From Methanobacterium sp. ERen5 (GTDB lineage Archaea > Methanobacteriota > Methanobacteria > Methanobacteriales > Methanobacteriaceae), in assembly GCA_024167805.1 (NCBI GenBank), contig CP099988.1, positions 2,541,001 through 2,605,000 on the forward strand: a stretch of DNA of 64,000 bases, written 5' to 3'. The translations under genes and the position numbers were made by a program. Every line of letters begins with the position of its first letter. Position 1 is the stretch's first letter. The notes under the pieces are model-generated. The model was not told the DNA's origin, did not search any database, and saw only the letters and a list, made by a program, of their open reading frames with translations. Positions 1-11,475 of the stretch are shown piece by piece.

Positions 1-623
1 AATGGAGGAGCAATTGTAGGTGTAGTAATAGATCAACCATTGAATATGGAGATAATTGGATGTAATTTCCTAAACAACACGGCACAAAATGGTGGTTCAA
101 TATTTAACATAGGAAATTTGACAGTTAAAAATTATTCTATCTTTGAATCTAACTCTGCAGACACATCCTTTGGTGCAATATATAATCAGGGAAACACAAC
201 ACTGCAAAATGTCCAATTTTATAATAACAACTGCACAATGTTAGGAGGGGCTGTTGGAGTTTATACTGGCATTTTAAGGGCGTCTAACTGTTACTTCACA
301 GGAAATTCAGCAGGGAATTTGGGTGGAACAATTTCAAGTGCGAATCAAAACCTACCTTCCGAAATGTATCTAATTCAATGCATATTCAACAATAACACAG
401 CTGGAATCTTCGGAGGAGCAGTATTTAGCACCGGAAATATTACAATTTCAGACTCAAATTTTGACTCTGACCATGCAACACAACGTGGGGAGCAGTATCC
501 TGTGAGGGAAGTAATTTAACAATTAACAACTCTATTTTCTCACTGCACACAAGATCTGTCAGGGATGTGGCTGGTAATAGAGTGAAACTTTACACAACGA
601 AATTTAAAACCGTAAAAGCATAA
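1..623 (+). CDS. Adhesin-like beta-helix surface protein, C-terminal part (cut by window edge, frameshifted)
   Basis: The reading frame is open from base 1, so the gene starts before the window. The translation is a run of short degenerate repeats of the form N-N-T-A-x-N-G-G-x-I/V followed by L-T-I-x-N-S, which is the pattern of right-handed parallel beta-helix adhesin-like proteins common on Methanobacteriales cells. The frame stops at 517-519, but the next frame continues the same repeat (GGAVSCEGSNLTINNSIF) to a stop at 621-623. One extra G in the G4 run at 487-490 joins them, so I read this as a single gene with a sequence error. No C-terminal membrane anchor is visible. Function beyond surface exposure or adhesion is inference. 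Confidence 0.7.
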
Positions 624-632
624 AATATGCTA

Positions 633-646
633 TTTTTTCTTTTTTT
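633..646 (+). terminator. T-rich terminator after the adhesin-like gene
   Basis: Two T6 blocks separated by CT follow the stop by about ten bases. Oligo-T tracts without a strong hairpin are the usual archaeal termination signal. Confidence 0.5.
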
Positions 647-732
647 ATTGGATTTTAATATTATTTGACTGATCCTATACAGTTAAGGCAAGCTACACAG
701 GATATTATATTTAGGAGAGTTATGATAATAGT

Positions 733-1206
733 CTACGAAGTTTTTATTCCGATTATATTTTTAACATCAACCAGTTTCCATATGTAAGATCTGTCTTCAT
801 TGACTAGGGATTCTAACTCATCATTTGGTGAGTGACCTAAGGCAGCTAAAATATTTTTTGAAAGAGATTTATCCTCTATTAGATTTACGAAGCATTTTTT
901 AACTTTTAATTTCTCTTCAATATTTTCGACCTGTTCTATACTTCCCTGTAAAGTTACAAAACGATACTCCGAGAGATCATCAGCGTATTTTTCTATTTCA
1001 ACAGCTACATTGGGATTTGCCTGAAACCTTTCAATTTTCTTTCCATATTTGGTTGACATGAAGTACATGAAATGACCATCAAAAACATATATAAACGGAG
1101 CTATATAGGGATATTCTCCTTTAAAACCAATTCTACTAACATAATTTTCCTTTATGAAATTATCGTATTCCTCTTTGTTCATCAATGGTATCTTATGGAT
1201 CTTCAT
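733..1206 (-). CDS. Pyridoxamine 5'-phosphate oxidase-like FMN-binding protein
   Basis: 157 residues with the layout of the small split-barrel flavin-binding family (PNPOx-like/NimA type): a short N-terminal helix, then the barrel strands (G-x-K-G-E-Y-P-Y-I-A-P-F-x-Y and FMYFMSTKYGKKIERFQANP), the flavin-phosphate binding region, and V-A-V-E-I-E. Such proteins bind FMN or F420 and reduce small substrates; the substrate cannot be told here. The start is well supported: GGAGG lies six bases before the ATG. It stands alone between the adhesin-like gene and an empty stretch. Confidence 0.8.
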   Translation of the reverse strand: MKIHKIPLMNKEEYDNFIKENYVSRIGFKGEYPYIAPFIYVFDGHFMYFMSTKYGKKIERFQANPNVAVEIEKYADDLSEYRFVTLQGSIEQVENIEEKLKVKKCFVNLIEDKSLSKNILAALGHSPNDELESLVNEDRSYIWKLVDVKNIIGIKTS

Positions 1207-1563
1207 AAACTGCCTCCAACGAAAAAATTTTACTTAATTAATATTTATTATTACTTTAAAATATAATTTTTTACAATGAAAGATGGGATTATTTCAAAGA
1301 GTTAACTCCAAAGTGTTTTATGGAATTAAATTTCCCAGCTCAATTGCCCATAACCTTAACGGGAATAAAATAGACGTTACTCATAATAAAAATATGATGC
1401 TGAATCTCAATTGTTTCATGTTTCACGAGAACTTCATTTATTTACATCAGAGGGGATTCCACATTCCTTCCCATGCATTAAACTCAGATCAAAATATAAT
1501 TTTGATAAATAGATAATCAAAATATAATTTTGTTTATACAGTTGGATTAACATATAAATTTTC
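1207..1563. other. Intergenic region with a 17-bp direct repeat
   Basis: No convincing gene. A 77-codon frame at 1283-1516 has no ribosome-binding site and unusual composition. Two identical 17-bp copies (ATCAAAATATAATTTTG) lie at 1488-1504 and 1516-1532, 28 bp apart, just before the SatD-like gene, and may be an operator. Confidence 0.5.
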
Positions 1564-2241
1564 ATGAAGGAAATTGATGAATCTCATTCAGCACCTAGAA
1601 ATAATGAGTTCTATGTATTATTGGGTGATGTAGTTTCTTCCAGAAAGATTAAAAACAGGGATAAATTTCAAAATCACTTAATAACTACTTATTCTGAATT
1701 AAATCAAATTTATGATGCTGACCTATATGCCAAATTAGACATAATAAAAGGTTCTGACGAGATAGGATGCGTACTCTATAGAATAGACCACTTATATGAA
1801 ATTATAAGTTCCATACTAAACAATATAAATCCTCATTATATGCGGTTTGTTTGTGTAAAGGGCATTATAGATACTGGAATATCTACAAAAAAGATTTCAC
1901 AAATGGATGGGCCAGTTTTTCATAAAGCCTCTGATTTAATGGATTCATTAAAGAAAGAAGAACTATTATTTCGAATGAATACCGAAAACAAAGTCATTGA
2001 CAGCTTGATAACTAATAATATAAACTTAATATATTTAATGAAAAGTAAATGGTCGTTAAAAAAGTTTAGAATAATAAATGAATATGAACGATCTAAAGAT
2101 CAAGTCAGCACAGCTAAAAAATTAAATTTAACACCACAAGTAATATCATATAATTTAAAATCAGCTAACTGGAATGAGGTACATCGGATAGAAACTGATC
2201 TCAAGGAAACTTTAAAACTAATAGCTCGATACCATGAATAA
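1564..2241 (+). CDS. SatD family protein
   Basis: 225 residues. The N-terminal motif L-L-G-D-V-V-S-S-R-K followed by a hydrophilic helix, and the central G-S-D-E-I-G block, match the SatD family, named after a streptococcal stress operon. The last 60 residues form a helix-turn-helix-like segment (Y-E-R-S-K-D-Q-V-S-T-A-K-K-L-N-L-T-P-Q-V), as expected for this family. Biochemical role is unknown. There is no ribosome-binding site before the ATG, so the message may be leaderless. The end overlaps the start of a small membrane protein by eight bases (ATGAATAA), which points to translational coupling. Confidence 0.75.
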   Translation: MKEIDESHSAPRNNEFYVLLGDVVSSRKIKNRDKFQNHLITTYSELNQIYDADLYAKLDIIKGSDEIGCVLYRIDHLYEIISSILNNINPHYMRFVCVKGIIDTGISTKKISQMDGPVFHKASDLMDSLKKEELLFRMNTENKVIDSLITNNINLIYLMKSKWSLKKFRIINEYERSKDQVSTAKKLNLTPQVISYNLKSANWNEVHRIETDLKETLKLIARYHE

Positions 2242-2505
2242 TATAATAGTTTTAATGGGTTACGATGTATCCAATGGGATAATAATCATCACAGGCTATG
2301 CCCTATTACTTTTGACCAGCGGCATACTCGTAAGGTTTGTACTATCTAAAATTTCACAGCATTGGCCATTATCTTTACTGCAAAAACCATAATAAGAAAG
2401 GATGATATCGAAAAAAATTCTCTTTTTTATTTAGCAGGGAACATGATAAACGTAACCTACTCAATCGTATTCGGAGTAATTCTAAAATTAATAACAGGGC
2501 TATAA
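2234..2505 (+). CDS. Small membrane protein coupled to the SatD-like gene (frameshifted)
   Basis: The ATG overlaps the SatD stop. The first 42 codons give a hydrophobic segment (GIIIITGYALLLLTSGILV). That frame then runs into another frame from about 2359, which encodes ALAIIFTAKTIIRKDD and a second hydrophobic stretch ending at the stop 2503-2505. One base is missing between about 2350 and 2360. Repaired, it would be roughly 90 residues with two to three membrane segments. Bacterial SatD genes often sit beside a membrane protein, so the pairing is plausible, but I do not recognise this one. Too short and broken to appear as one open frame. Confidence 0.5.
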
Positions 2506-2881
2506 AAAACTTAAATTCTAACATTGGACATAAAATTCTTAATTTGAATCCCAAATTTTTATTTTGGTTTTCCAATTTTTTATATTTTTGAATTTGTGGA
2601 TTGTTTAGAAAGATCCAAAATGTCATGTTAACTACTAACAGCATCAGAATCAAAGAAGACCTTGTTAAAACTCATGACATGATTTATTATTTCTTTTAAG
2701 TTGTCTTAATTTCAATGATCGTGGGTGTGGATTAAAAAGGTAGGATTGCAATCTTTCTGGTGTAGATGCATGACTAAAGTTTAGGATATTTAACAAATAA
2801 CTGATTTTTGAGAAAACTATTAAAAAAGAGATGTAAATAAAAAAATTAAAAAATAAAAAAAGGGATGTAAAAATTTTATTA
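2506..2881. other. Intergenic region, convergent gene ends
   Basis: AT-rich, no supported gene. The part next to 2880 is A-rich on the plus strand (T-rich on the minus strand) and probably terminates the thermosome transcript. Confidence 0.5.
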
Positions 2882-4504
2882 TTACATCATTGGTGGCATT
2901 CCGCCAGGCATTCCGCCCATTCCTTCATCAGGCATTGGTGTTTTGTTTGATGCTATCATATCATCGATACGTAGTATCATTTCAGCAGCTTCGGAAGCTG
3001 ACTGTATTGCCTGTTTCTTAACACGCTGTGGTTCGATGACTCCAGCTTCTTTCATGTCTGTGACGTCGCCTGTGAAGACGTTTAGTCCCATGTAAGCTGA
3101 GGATTCATGTGCAGCTCTGAGATCAACTAGTGCGTCGATACTGTCGAGTCCTGCGTTTTCAGCGAGGGTTTTTGGAACAACTTCGAGTGCCTTTGCAAAT
3201 GCACCTATTGCTAACTGTTCTCTGCCGCTTATGGTTTCTGCGTAGTCTTTGAGTCCCTTAGCTATTGCTATTTCAGGAGCTCCTCCACCTGCAACTACTT
3301 TTCCATCTTCGAGGGTTGCTGCTACCACACCTATGGCGTCGTCAACTGCCCTTTCAACTTCTTCTGCAACGTGTTTGGTACTTCCCCTGAGTATGAGTGA
3401 TACTGCCTTAGGTTCGATACAGTCTTCCACAAATAGGAGTACTTCGTCGAAGATCTTCTTCTCGTAGACTTTTCCTGCTATTCCAAGGTCGTCGCTTGTT
3501 AGGTCTTCTAGGCTGGTTGCAACCTTTGCACCTGTTGCTTTTTCTAACCTTTCGATGTCGGATTTTCTTACCCTTTTAACTGCGAGTATTCCTTCCCTTG
3601 CAAGGTAGTGCTGTGCTAGGTCGTCGATACCTTTCTGACAGAATAGAACGTTTGCTCCGCTTTCTATGACTTTGTCAACCATGTCCCTTACCATGGTTTC
3701 TTCCTGTTCTATGAATGCTTGCATCTGGGATGGGTCTGTGAGTTTGATCTTTGCATCGGTTTCTAAGCTCTTAACTTCTATTGGGTATTTTAGAAGTGCG
3801 ATCTTTGCGTTTTCCACGTTCTTAGGCATTGCTGGGTCTAACCTGCCTTTGTCGATAACGACTCCGTTGACTATCTGGGATTCTTCCACTGTTGCTCCCT
3901 GGATCCTGTTGATGTTTATCTGGTCCTTGTCAACTTCTCCGTCTTCTTCAACCATCTGAACAGCTTTAACTATGAGTTCAGCCAAAGGTTCTCTGGCTTT
4001 CTCTGTTCCCTTTCCAGTCATTGCTGTCATTGCAATCATCTTTAAGGTGTCACTGTCTGCTGCGTCTATGGAGATACTTTCTAGTATTTCCTGTGCTTTT
4101 AATGCTGCTTTCCTGTAACCCATGGATATGATTGTTGGGTGTATTTCCATTTCCAGGAGTTCTTCTGATTTTTTGAGGAGTTCTCCAGCTATGATAACTG
4201 CTGTTGTTGTTCCGTCTCCCACTTCATCTTCTTGGGTTTTTGCAACTTCCACAAGCATCTTTGCTGCAGGGTGTTCTATGTCCATTTCTTTGAGTATGGT
4301 AACACCGTCGTTGGTTACAACTATGTCTCCGAGACCGTCAACTAACATTTTGTCCATTCCTTTAGGACCTAATGTTGTTCTCACGGTTTCTGCTAAAGCT
4401 TTACCTGCCATAATGTTCATTCTTTGAGCATCTCTACCCAGAAGCCTTTCAGTTCCTTCTGGTAAAATTATAATTTGCTGGCCTTGGCCACCTATATTTG
4501 CCAC
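2882..4504 (-). CDS. Thermosome subunit (group II chaperonin)
   Basis: About 540 residues, full length for a thermosome subunit. Group II chaperonin signatures are clear: an N-terminal [16 protein letters not shown], the nucleotide-binding G-D-G-T-T-T-A-V near residue 95, V-V-A-G-G-G-A-P-E near residue 400, and a Gly/Met-rich tail ([11 protein letters not shown]). It assembles into a double-ring ATP-dependent folding machine in the cytosol. An ATG at 4511-4513 lies directly against an AGGAG site; the GTG at 4502-4504, nine bases after it, is a better start. A single gene with its own promoter and no neighbour in the same transcript. Confidence 0.95.
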   Translation of the reverse strand: MANIGGQGQQIIILPEGTERLLGRDAQRMNIMAGKALAETVRTTLGPKGMDKMLVDGLGDIVVTNDGVTILKEMDIEHPAAKMLVEVAKTQEDEVGDGTTTAVIIAGELLKKSEELLEMEIHPTIISMGYRKAALKAQEILESISIDAADSDTLKMIAMTAMTGKGTEKAREPLAELIVKAVQMVEEDGEVDKDQININRIQGATVEESQIVNGVVIDKGRLDPAMPKNVENAKIALLKYPIEVKSLETDAKIKLTDPSQMQAFIEQEETMVRDMVDKVIESGANVLFCQKGIDDLAQHYLAREGILAVKRVRKSDIERLEKATGAKVATSLEDLTSDDLGIAGKVYEKKIFDEVLLFVEDCIEPKAVSLILRGSTKHVAEEVERAVDDAIGVVAATLEDGKVVAGGGAPEIAIAKGLKDYAETISGREQLAIGAFAKALEVVPKTLAENAGLDSIDALVDLRAAHESSAYMGLNVFTGDVTDMKEAGVIEPQRVKKQAIQSASEAAEMILRIDDMIASNKTPMPDEGMGGMPGGMPPMM

Positions 4505-4549
4505 AAGTATCATCTCCTATTATTAGTTAATTATCATGCATTGTATTTT

Positions 4550-4581
<32 letters not shown>

Positions 4582-4780
4582 TTATATTGACTTGTTAAAT
4601 AATGGAAAAAATAACCCTAAAAATGGAAAAAATTATTATAACACATTTAAACCACATAAAAAACCAGGATTTAAATTGTTGAATAACTTATTCTTCCATG
4701 GTAAGAAATTTTTATATATCTAGAAATTCAGGGTTTTAAACTGTTTAATCCATGACACCAGTTCCCGGGTATCCATTCAA

Positions 4781-6175
4781 TCAACTGGTTTTATTCTGGT
4801 CTTTGAAGGTTTTTATTGCATCATCCACAACTTCGATGATGGCTTTGTCAAAGTTTTTGTTGTTTCCATCATCAATTTCTATTGGTATGTTGTCGCAGTA
4901 AATAACTTCGAGACCTGCATTTAAAGCGTCCTTGGTAGCCACATCAACTGCTGCTGCTTTAAGTTCTGTTAACATGACATCAGCATCGTCTAGATATTTT
5001 TCTATGTCCTTTTGAAGCAGTGGTCTGTTTGATAGGTGGGGTGTGGTCCCAACAACTTTGCAGCCGTAAAAGTCTTCAAGGTGTTCTATTAAAACCGATT
5101 TTATTGAGTCTGGTGCTGTGGTTGCAAAGAGTACATTTTTACCCTTAACATCTCCCAGGGGTTTAGGTCGGAAAACCGTTGCAATAACTGTTGCATTGGG
5201 ATTTATTTCATGTACAAAGTTTTTAATGGTTTCAACCTTCTCTGTTGATGCCATTGGTTCTTCGCACATGGTTATAACCACCAGATCTGCGAGTTTGATT
5301 CTGTAGGGTCCGAAGTAGTTTTTGATGTTCACAAGAGGTTGGTTTGCACCCACTAGTGCCACTTGTTTATTGGTTTTGATTGGGGGTATGGCAGCTCCAC
5401 TTCCCTCCATTATTACGAAGTCTGCATCTACATCGTTTGCAAGTTCTGCGCCTCGTTTCATGTTGGTGATGAACACCTCTCCAACCATACCTCCTCCACA
5501 TCTTCTGCATCCTATGGTTAATACACGGCTCATGAGGGCATCTTCCCAGTGGTCACTTGCAGCGTGCACACCCTTGTCTGACTGTTCCATTAAATACTCT
5601 GGTGTGATCTCTATCTTGTCCCCATGGACAATTTCAGGCACTTCAGGACCGCCACGCCCCATTGCAACAATACATGGGTTGTATTCATTTTTGTGGATGA
5701 GTCTGGCTGCGTAGGCTGAAACTGCTGTTTTTCCAATTCTTTTACCCGTACCTAAAATTTTGATCGAAGGTTTTTTCAGTACCTCATGTTCTGTCACAGG
5801 TTCAAATTTGAAGTCAGGTCCTTCGTAGGGTATTCCCTGAGATAGTACGATGTTTGCAATTTTGAATCTTTTAGTGTAATCAACTACTGGTTCGTCGGAT
5901 AGATCCATCACCACATCCACGTTGTAGCGGACTATGAGCTCATCTATTAATTCATAGGGAATGTTGTGATGATCTGGTCCGAAGTGTACTGGTCTTTCGA
6001 GTTGTTTGGAAATACCATCTTCAGATGCATCCCTTAACTTCTCTGTTCCTCCTATGAATACAGCAGCAACAATTTCGTTATGTTCCAGACTGTCCAGCAT
6101 ATCCAGTGCTGATTTGGTTACTGGAAAGTAATGTTCTCCATCTACTAAACAAAGCATTCTTCTCAGGGTTTTCAT
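4781..6175 (-). CDS. cpgS: Cyclic 2,3-diphosphoglycerate synthetase
   Basis: 464 residues matching cyclic 2,3-diphosphoglycerate synthetase, which closes 2,3-diphosphoglycerate into its cyclic trianhydride form using ATP. The product is a compatible solute and thermoprotectant of Methanobacteriales and relatives. The N-terminal [11 protein letters not shown] is characteristic, and a P-loop [10 protein letters not shown] lies near residue 140. A Cys pair (GCRRCGGG) follows mid-protein. A TATA-like ACTATATAT stretch (6199-6207) sits only about 25 bases before the ATG, so the transcript may be nearly leaderless. Monocistronic by position. Confidence 0.93.
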   Translation of the reverse strand: MKTLRRMLCLVDGEHYFPVTKSALDMLDSLEHNEIVAAVFIGGTEKLRDASEDGISKQLERPVHFGPDHHNIPYELIDELIVRYNVDVVMDLSDEPVVDYTKRFKIANIVLSQGIPYEGPDFKFEPVTEHEVLKKPSIKILGTGKRIGKTAVSAYAARLIHKNEYNPCIVAMGRGGPEVPEIVHGDKIEITPEYLMEQSDKGVHAASDHWEDALMSRVLTIGCRRCGGGMVGEVFITNMKRGAELANDVDADFVIMEGSGAAIPPIKTNKQVALVGANQPLVNIKNYFGPYRIKLADLVVITMCEEPMASTEKVETIKNFVHEINPNATVIATVFRPKPLGDVKGKNVLFATTAPDSIKSVLIEHLEDFYGCKVVGTTPHLSNRPLLQKDIEKYLDDADVMLTELKAAAVDVATKDALNAGLEVIYCDNIPIEIDDGNNKNFDKAIIEVVDDAIKTFKDQNKTS

Positions 6176-6663
6176 GACAGTTCACATCCAATTTTTAAAC
6201 TATATATTTTTTCCACTGGGCTTGAAAATACAACAATTCCATTAATTTGGTAATTCCCATTAAATCCATTCGTACATATTCAACGATCTTGATTTACAAC
6301 AGTCTAAATATATTAAAGCCCAGATGTAAAGGTCAAAATTCTTTCGAACAATATCAATAATTTGATCCTGATCTTTGATTTTATGATAGGTTCTACATTA
6401 ATTTATTTACATTAAGTATTACATCATATCTTCAATTATGCCTAAATTTTTTTAGCCATTTTTAGATGTGTAAAATTTGTTTAAAATAGGATTATTTAAC
6501 ATTTAATATGTGATAGATTTAAAAAGATTTTAATGGGAATTTTAATCTATTTTCGTTGGTTTAATGTTCTATGGTAATGTATTATCAGGTCAGTTTGTGA
6601 AATAGGTAACAATATTATTGAATATTATTTATTTCAGTCTTTTTTTATCAATTTCTAATATAG
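6176..6663. other. Intergenic region
   Basis: AT-rich, no supported gene or repeat. It contains the cpgS promoter at its left end and T-rich downstream sequence of the UPF0058 gene at the right end. Confidence 0.5.
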
Positions 6664-6993
6664 TTAAAGCTTGATCTTCTGGTTTTGATACCTTAAAGCA
6701 CCATCATCTTGGAACTTAATGAGTTCTTTTTTAGAGCGTTTTACTAGTTCTCCAAGTCCATTGGATATGTTGGTTGAAGTTCCACCGTTGTTGTTTGCTA
6801 TGATCTCAGAAATGGCCGTTGAAAGTACAAAAATAGCATATTTATGTTCGGCCTTTGTTCGGTGAATATGGTGAGGACTGATATTAAGACATATATAATC
6901 TTTACACTCGTCTTTTACAGTGTACTCGTTTTCCAAGTTTTTTAAAACGTATACCAGAAACTGATGTATTTGTATGAGCTCATCCTTGTACAT
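6664..6993 (-). CDS. UPF0058 family protein
   Basis: 109 residues starting M-Y-K-D-E-L-I-Q-I-H-Q-F-L-V-Y-V-L, the hallmark of the archaeal UPF0058 family, which is restricted mainly to euryarchaea and has no assigned function. A conserved S-P-H-H-I-H-R-T-K-A-E-H-K lies mid-protein. A GTG at 7003-7005 is in frame but sits within the AGGTG ribosome-binding site; the ATG at 6991-6993, nine bases after that site, is the right start. Monocistronic. Confidence 0.8.
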   Translation of the reverse strand: MYKDELIQIHQFLVYVLKNLENEYTVKDECKDYICLNISPHHIHRTKAEHKYAIFVLSTAISEIIANNNGGTSTNISNGLGELVKRSKKELIKFQDDGALRYQNQKIKL

Positions 6994-7305
6994 AATTACA
7001 GACACCTTCTATTTAAGGAACAATCTACGAATTGTGGCATGTCATACATTATCAGTAACTTTCCCTAATAAAATAAGAACATAAGGGATTGACGCGTTCA
7101 TATATAAACTAATTTCCATGCCTACATCGTGTAAAATAAAATTGATTATCATTATTCTTAAAGGTTTGGGATGCTGTAACATTCTTTGAGTTAAAGTGGC
7201 TACAACTAAACTGCTTGGTGATAAGTATCACAATACCCCTGAAATATATAACAGCTACACATAGAAATATTTAACATTGAAGGAGTCAAATATTTTTCTG
7301 ATAAG
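6994..7305. other. Divergent promoter region between UPF0058 and hisD
   Basis: No gene seen. Divergent promoters are expected here; the hisD TATA box lies at 7242-7251. Confidence 0.5.
7242..7251 (+). promoter_or_regulatory. Putative TATA box of hisD
   Basis: AAATATATAA preceded by CCCCTG, about 55 bases before the hisD ATG. Confidence 0.45.
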
Positions 7306-8592
7306 ATGAAACTAGTACAATTAAATGATCACAAAACTCAGGAACTCATTGAAAGGTCAATGCTGGATGAGAACACAGCCATCGACACTGTAACAGCCAT
7401 CATTAATGAGGTTAAAAACAGGGGAGATAAGGCCCTAGGTGATTACACTAAAAAATTTGATGGTGCCGACCTGGAGACAATAAAGGTTGAAGAGGAAACC
7501 ATCAACTCCAGCCTATCCAAGCTAGACAAGGACCTTGTAAAAGCCCTTGAGCAGGCAGCATCAAACATTGCTAAATTTCATGAAAACCAAATACCTGATG
7601 AATGGTCAACAGAGGTTGATGAAGGTGTGACTGCAGGACAAATTGTCCGGCCACTGGACTCAGTTGGATGTTACATTCCAGGTGGAAGGGCAGTTTACCC
7701 ATCCACAATACTCATGACAGTGATACCTGCAAAAATAGCTGGTGTTAAAAGGATAATATGCTGCACACCACCACAACCAGATGGAACAGTTAAGGATGTT
7801 GTACTAGCCGCTGCAAAGGTTGCAGGTGCAACAGAGGTTTACATGGTTGGTGGAGCTCAAGCAGTAGCTGCAATGGCATATGGAACAGAATCTATCCCAA
7901 GGGTGGATAAGATAGTGGGGCCAGGCAACATATTTGTAACAGCAGCTAAAAAACTGGTTTATGGCCAGGTGGATATTGACTTTCCAGCAGGACCCTCTGA
8001 GGTACTGATAATAGCCGATGAAACAGCTGATCCAGCTTTTATTGCTATGGATATCATGGCCCAAGCAGAGCATGATCCAAATGCAGCCTGTGCACTTGTC
8101 ACAACCTCAAAAAAAGTTGCCAAACAGGTGGATACACTCATAGCTGAACAGCTGAACACCATGGAAAGATCTGAAATCATAAAAGAAGCTCTAAACTCCA
8201 ATGGTTTAATAGTCGTAGCAGACAGTATGGATGAAGCAATTAAATTTTCCAATGCCTACGCACCTGAACACCTGATCATAATGACAAGGGATCCTGAAGC
8301 AGATCTTGCAGAGATTACTAATGCAGGTTCCATATTTTTAGGTGAACTCACACCTGTGGCTGCAGGTGACTATGGATCAGGTACCAACCATGTGCTACCA
8401 ACATCAGGATGTGCAAGGATGTATTCAGGCCTATCAGCAGAGTCTTTCGTTAAAAAACCAACTGTACAGAGGTTATCAGAACAAGGGGTTCTGAATCTTG
8501 ATGAGATGGTTACCAAACTTGCAGAGTATGAGGGATTACATGCACATGCAGAATCATTCAAGTTAAGAACAGATAAGGTCAAAAGGAGCTGA
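7306..8592 (+). CDS. hisD: Histidinol dehydrogenase
   Basis: 428 residues, normal length. Catalyses the last two steps of histidine synthesis, NAD-dependent oxidation of L-histidinol to histidine in the cytosol. Family landmarks are the [14 protein letters not shown] loop near residue 120, the [14 protein letters not shown] region, [15 protein letters not shown] (zinc/catalytic region) and A-P-E-H-L. The nearest ribosome-binding site (AAGGAG) is 20 bases before the ATG, unusually far, but no other start is in frame between them. It stands alone, not in a his operon, as is common in methanogens. Confidence 0.96.
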   Translation: MKLVQLNDHKTQELIERSMLDENTAIDTVTAIINEVKNRGDKALGDYTKKFDGADLETIKVEEETINSSLSKLDKDLVKALEQAASNIAKFHENQIPDEWSTEVDEGVTAGQIVRPLDSVGCYIPGGRAVYPSTILMTVIPAKIAGVKRIICCTPPQPDGTVKDVVLAAAKVAGATEVYMVGGAQAVAAMAYGTESIPRVDKIVGPGNIFVTAAKKLVYGQVDIDFPAGPSEVLIIADETADPAFIAMDIMAQAEHDPNAACALVTTSKKVAKQVDTLIAEQLNTMERSEIIKEALNSNGLIVVADSMDEAIKFSNAYAPEHLIIMTRDPEADLAEITNAGSIFLGELTPVAAGDYGSGTNHVLPTSGCARMYSGLSAESFVKKPTVQRLSEQGVLNLDEMVTKLAEYEGLHAHAESFKLRTDKVKRS

Positions 8593-8794
8593 ATTGTTTA
8601 AGGGTATATTTTGGGATGTAATATATTTTTATTAAATTCTCAGTATCCCATACTAATATATAGGCTGACATCAAAAATAATGTGATCAATGATTCTAAAT
8701 TTTATATAAAATATTTTTGCATGGAATTTAGATTAAAAATTTTAATGGAAGCTTACTTTTAGCTTTTTTATGGATATTATAGAGGTGAATAATA

Positions 8795-10114
8795 TTGACA
8801 GATTTATTGGAAGATTGTAGAAGAACTCATTATTCAAAGCAAATTAAACCAGAAATGAAGGATGAAGATGTTGTTATCATGGGATGGATCCATGAGATGA
8901 GGGACCTTGGCGGTATAATATTTGTACTGCTTCGTGACAGGGACGGTGTGACACAGGTAACAGCACCATCCAAGAAGATAGAACCAGAACTCTTTGAAGA
9001 ACTTAAAAAGCTTAAAAAAGAATCTGTGATTGCTGTTAAGGGAAGGATTCAAGAATCTGCCAAGGCACCAGGTGGAGTGGAAATAATACCTGAAACAATG
9101 AAGTTACTCAGCGAATCTAAATTACCACTTCCTTTGGACACCACAGAAAAGGTAAGGGCAGAAATTGACACAAGGCTCGATTCAAGATTCATAGATCTTA
9201 GAAAACACAGTGTCAGTGCAATATTCAAGATCAAAAGCAGAATGCTCCATTCTGTTCGAAATTTCCTTGAAAGTGAAGACTACACCGAGATAAACACACC
9301 AAAACTTGTTGGATCCGCAACTGAAGGAGGAACAGAACTTTTCCCAATCACCTACTTCGAAAGGGAAGCATTCCTTGGTCAAAGTCCTCAGCTCTACAAA
9401 CAGATGATGATGGCTTCTGGATTTGATAACGTCTATGAGATAGCACCAATATTCAGGGCAGAAGAACACGACACACTCAGACACTTAAACGAAGTAATAT
9501 CTATCGATGTTGAAACAGCATTCACCGATGATATCGATGCAATGAACATCCTAGAAAAAATGGTTGTTAAAGCCATAACAGATGTTAAGGAACACTGTCA
9601 GGATGCCCTCAACACATTGGAATTCGGTCTTCAAATACCTGAAACACCATTCCCAAGGATAGAGTATGATGAAATGGTTGAAATGGTGAACAACAAAGGT
9701 GTTAAGATGGAACATGGTGAAGACATGTCCAGAGCAGCTGAAAAAGTAATGGGAGAATTGATGGATGGCTATTACTTTATAACAGCATGGCCAACAGATA
9801 TAAAACCATTCTATGTACAGCCAAGCGCTGAAGATCCAGCTAAAAGCTGCGCATTCGATCTGATGTACAAAGATCTGGAAATCTCATCCGGTGCCATGAG
9901 GATTCACGACCATGACCTATTGGTTGAAAAAATTAAGAGCAAAGGATTAAACCCAGATTCATTCAACAGGTACCTGGCTGCATTTGAATATGGAATGCCA
10001 CCACATGCAGGTTGGGGTGTTGGAGCTGAAAGGTTCACCATGACCATGACTGGCCAGAAAAACATCAGGGAAACAGTACTGTTCCCAAGGGACAGAAGGA
10101 GACTCACACCGTAA
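8795..10114 (+). CDS. aspS: Aspartyl-tRNA synthetase, archaeal type
   Basis: 439 residues, the short archaeal/eukaryal form. An N-terminal OB-fold anticodon-binding domain (about residues 15-105) precedes a class II catalytic core with G-Q-S-P-Q-L-Y-K-Q, motif 2 [14 protein letters not shown] and motif 3 G-W-G-V-G-A-E-R-F, ending [16 protein letters not shown]. It charges tRNA-Asp and in many archaea also tRNA-Asn; specificity cannot be read here. Starts at TTG with GAGGTGA upstream. A T-rich tract follows the stop. Confidence 0.96.
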   Translation: MTDLLEDCRRTHYSKQIKPEMKDEDVVIMGWIHEMRDLGGIIFVLLRDRDGVTQVTAPSKKIEPELFEELKKLKKESVIAVKGRIQESAKAPGGVEIIPETMKLLSESKLPLPLDTTEKVRAEIDTRLDSRFIDLRKHSVSAIFKIKSRMLHSVRNFLESEDYTEINTPKLVGSATEGGTELFPITYFEREAFLGQSPQLYKQMMMASGFDNVYEIAPIFRAEEHDTLRHLNEVISIDVETAFTDDIDAMNILEKMVVKAITDVKEHCQDALNTLEFGLQIPETPFPRIEYDEMVEMVNNKGVKMEHGEDMSRAAEKVMGELMDGYYFITAWPTDIKPFYVQPSAEDPAKSCAFDLMYKDLEISSGAMRIHDHDLLVEKIKSKGLNPDSFNRYLAAFEYGMPPHAGWGVGAERFTMTMTGQKNIRETVLFPRDRRRLTP

Positions 10115-10237
10115 AAAGTTTCCACAATTTTTTTTATTTTTTAATTTTTCAAATATTCCAAAAATGCATAATATCCATTTGATTTACTGATTCTACAAAT
10201 TAATACATATCCTGACAGTTAGGAGTTGAAATGTACA

Positions 10238-11475
10238 ATGAATAAAATCATAGACTTGGCAGTTGTAGGGGCCGGCCCTGCAGGAATGATGGCCGCAATC
10301 ATAGCAGCATCCAACGGTAACCGTGTAATATTAATAGAAAAAAATAGCTCAGCCGGTAAAAAACTCCTAATCACGGGCAACGGCAGATGCAACCTCACAA
10401 ACACTAAACCCATGAATGATTTTCTCAAAAAATTCCAGAAGAAGGGAGCTTTCTAAGATCTGCCTTTGCTACATTCACAAACAACGATCTCATAAACTTC
10501 TTTGAAACTCGAGGACTCAAACTCAAGGTTGAATCTGATGGAAGAGTATTCCCTGTAACAAACAATTCAAGGGATGTTCTTGGCATCCTATTAAAAGAAC
10601 TTAAAAAACAGTATGTGAATATCAAATACAGCACACGTGTTGTTTCAGTACATCAGGACTCCCAGGGTTTTAGACTTAACTTGGATCATGGTGAAGATAT
10701 CTTGGCCAAACATGTGGTTTTAGCAACTGGAGGTGTATCCTACAGTGCAACAGGAAGTGATGGTGAGGGCCATAAAATTGCAGAAGAAACTGGTCACAAA
10801 GTAACATCACTTGAACCCGGTATTGTTCCAGTTTTAACTCATGAATTTTGGGTGCGTGAACTCAGCGGATTACAGTTAGAATCTGCTGCTGCAGTGATAA
10901 AACATTCAAAGGGCAAGGTTAAGTTAGAAGGAGATTTACTCTTTACACATCAAGGTTTGTCAGGGCCAATGATTCTTAACAACAGTTCAAAACTGGTTGA
11001 AATACTGAGGAAGGATGGAAGGATACTGTTAAACATTGACATTCACCCAGAAAAAACTGTAGACCAACTTTCAGACGAATTTTTAACGGCTAGAGAGGAA
11101 CATGGAAAGGTTGATCTCGGTAATCATATGAAGTTAAAACTACCAAACAGGATGATACCATTATTTCTTGAAATGGCCGGAGCCGATCCTAAACTTAAGA
11201 TGAATCAACTCGGAAAAAAGGGGAGAAACAACATAATAAATCTTCTAAAATCATTCCCCCTCACAGTAACTGGTACTTCTTCAATTGATAAGGCCATGGT
11301 TACATGTGGAGGTGTTTCAAGCAAGGACTTCGATCCAACCACCATGGAATCTAAAATTCATGAGGGTTTGTTTTTTGCAGGAGAACTGGTTGATGGCTGC
11401 GGACCGAGTGGAGGATACAACTTACAGCAAGCATTTTCAACTGGCCACCTAGCAGGGTCAAAGATCAATGGATAA
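10238..11475 (+). CDS. BaiN/HI0933-type FAD-dependent oxidoreductase (frameshifted)
   Basis: An N-terminal dinucleotide-binding motif V-V-G-A-G-P-A-G-M-M-A-A, then K-N-S-S-A-G-K-K-L-L-I-T-G-N-G-R-C-N, is diagnostic for the HI0933/BaiN (YhiN) flavoprotein family; the C-terminus carries C-G-G-V-S and the F-A-G-E-L-V-D-G-C-G-P-S-G-G-Y-N-L FAD signature. The frame stops at 10454-10456, while the next frame (LRSAFATFTNND...) continues to 11475; one base is missing near 10451-10455. Repaired length about 413 residues, normal. A TTG at 10226 abuts the AGGAG site; ATG 10238, twelve bases away, is preferred. Substrate unknown. Confidence 0.85.

Noticed and set aside
1283..1516. 77-codon plus-strand frame
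   Set aside because: No ribosome-binding site, atypical composition, and its end overlaps a direct repeat that looks regulatory.
2375..2653. 92-codon minus-strand frame rich in Leu/Phe
   Set aside because: It is antisense to the small membrane gene and AT-rich intergenic sequence; hydrophobicity comes from base composition.
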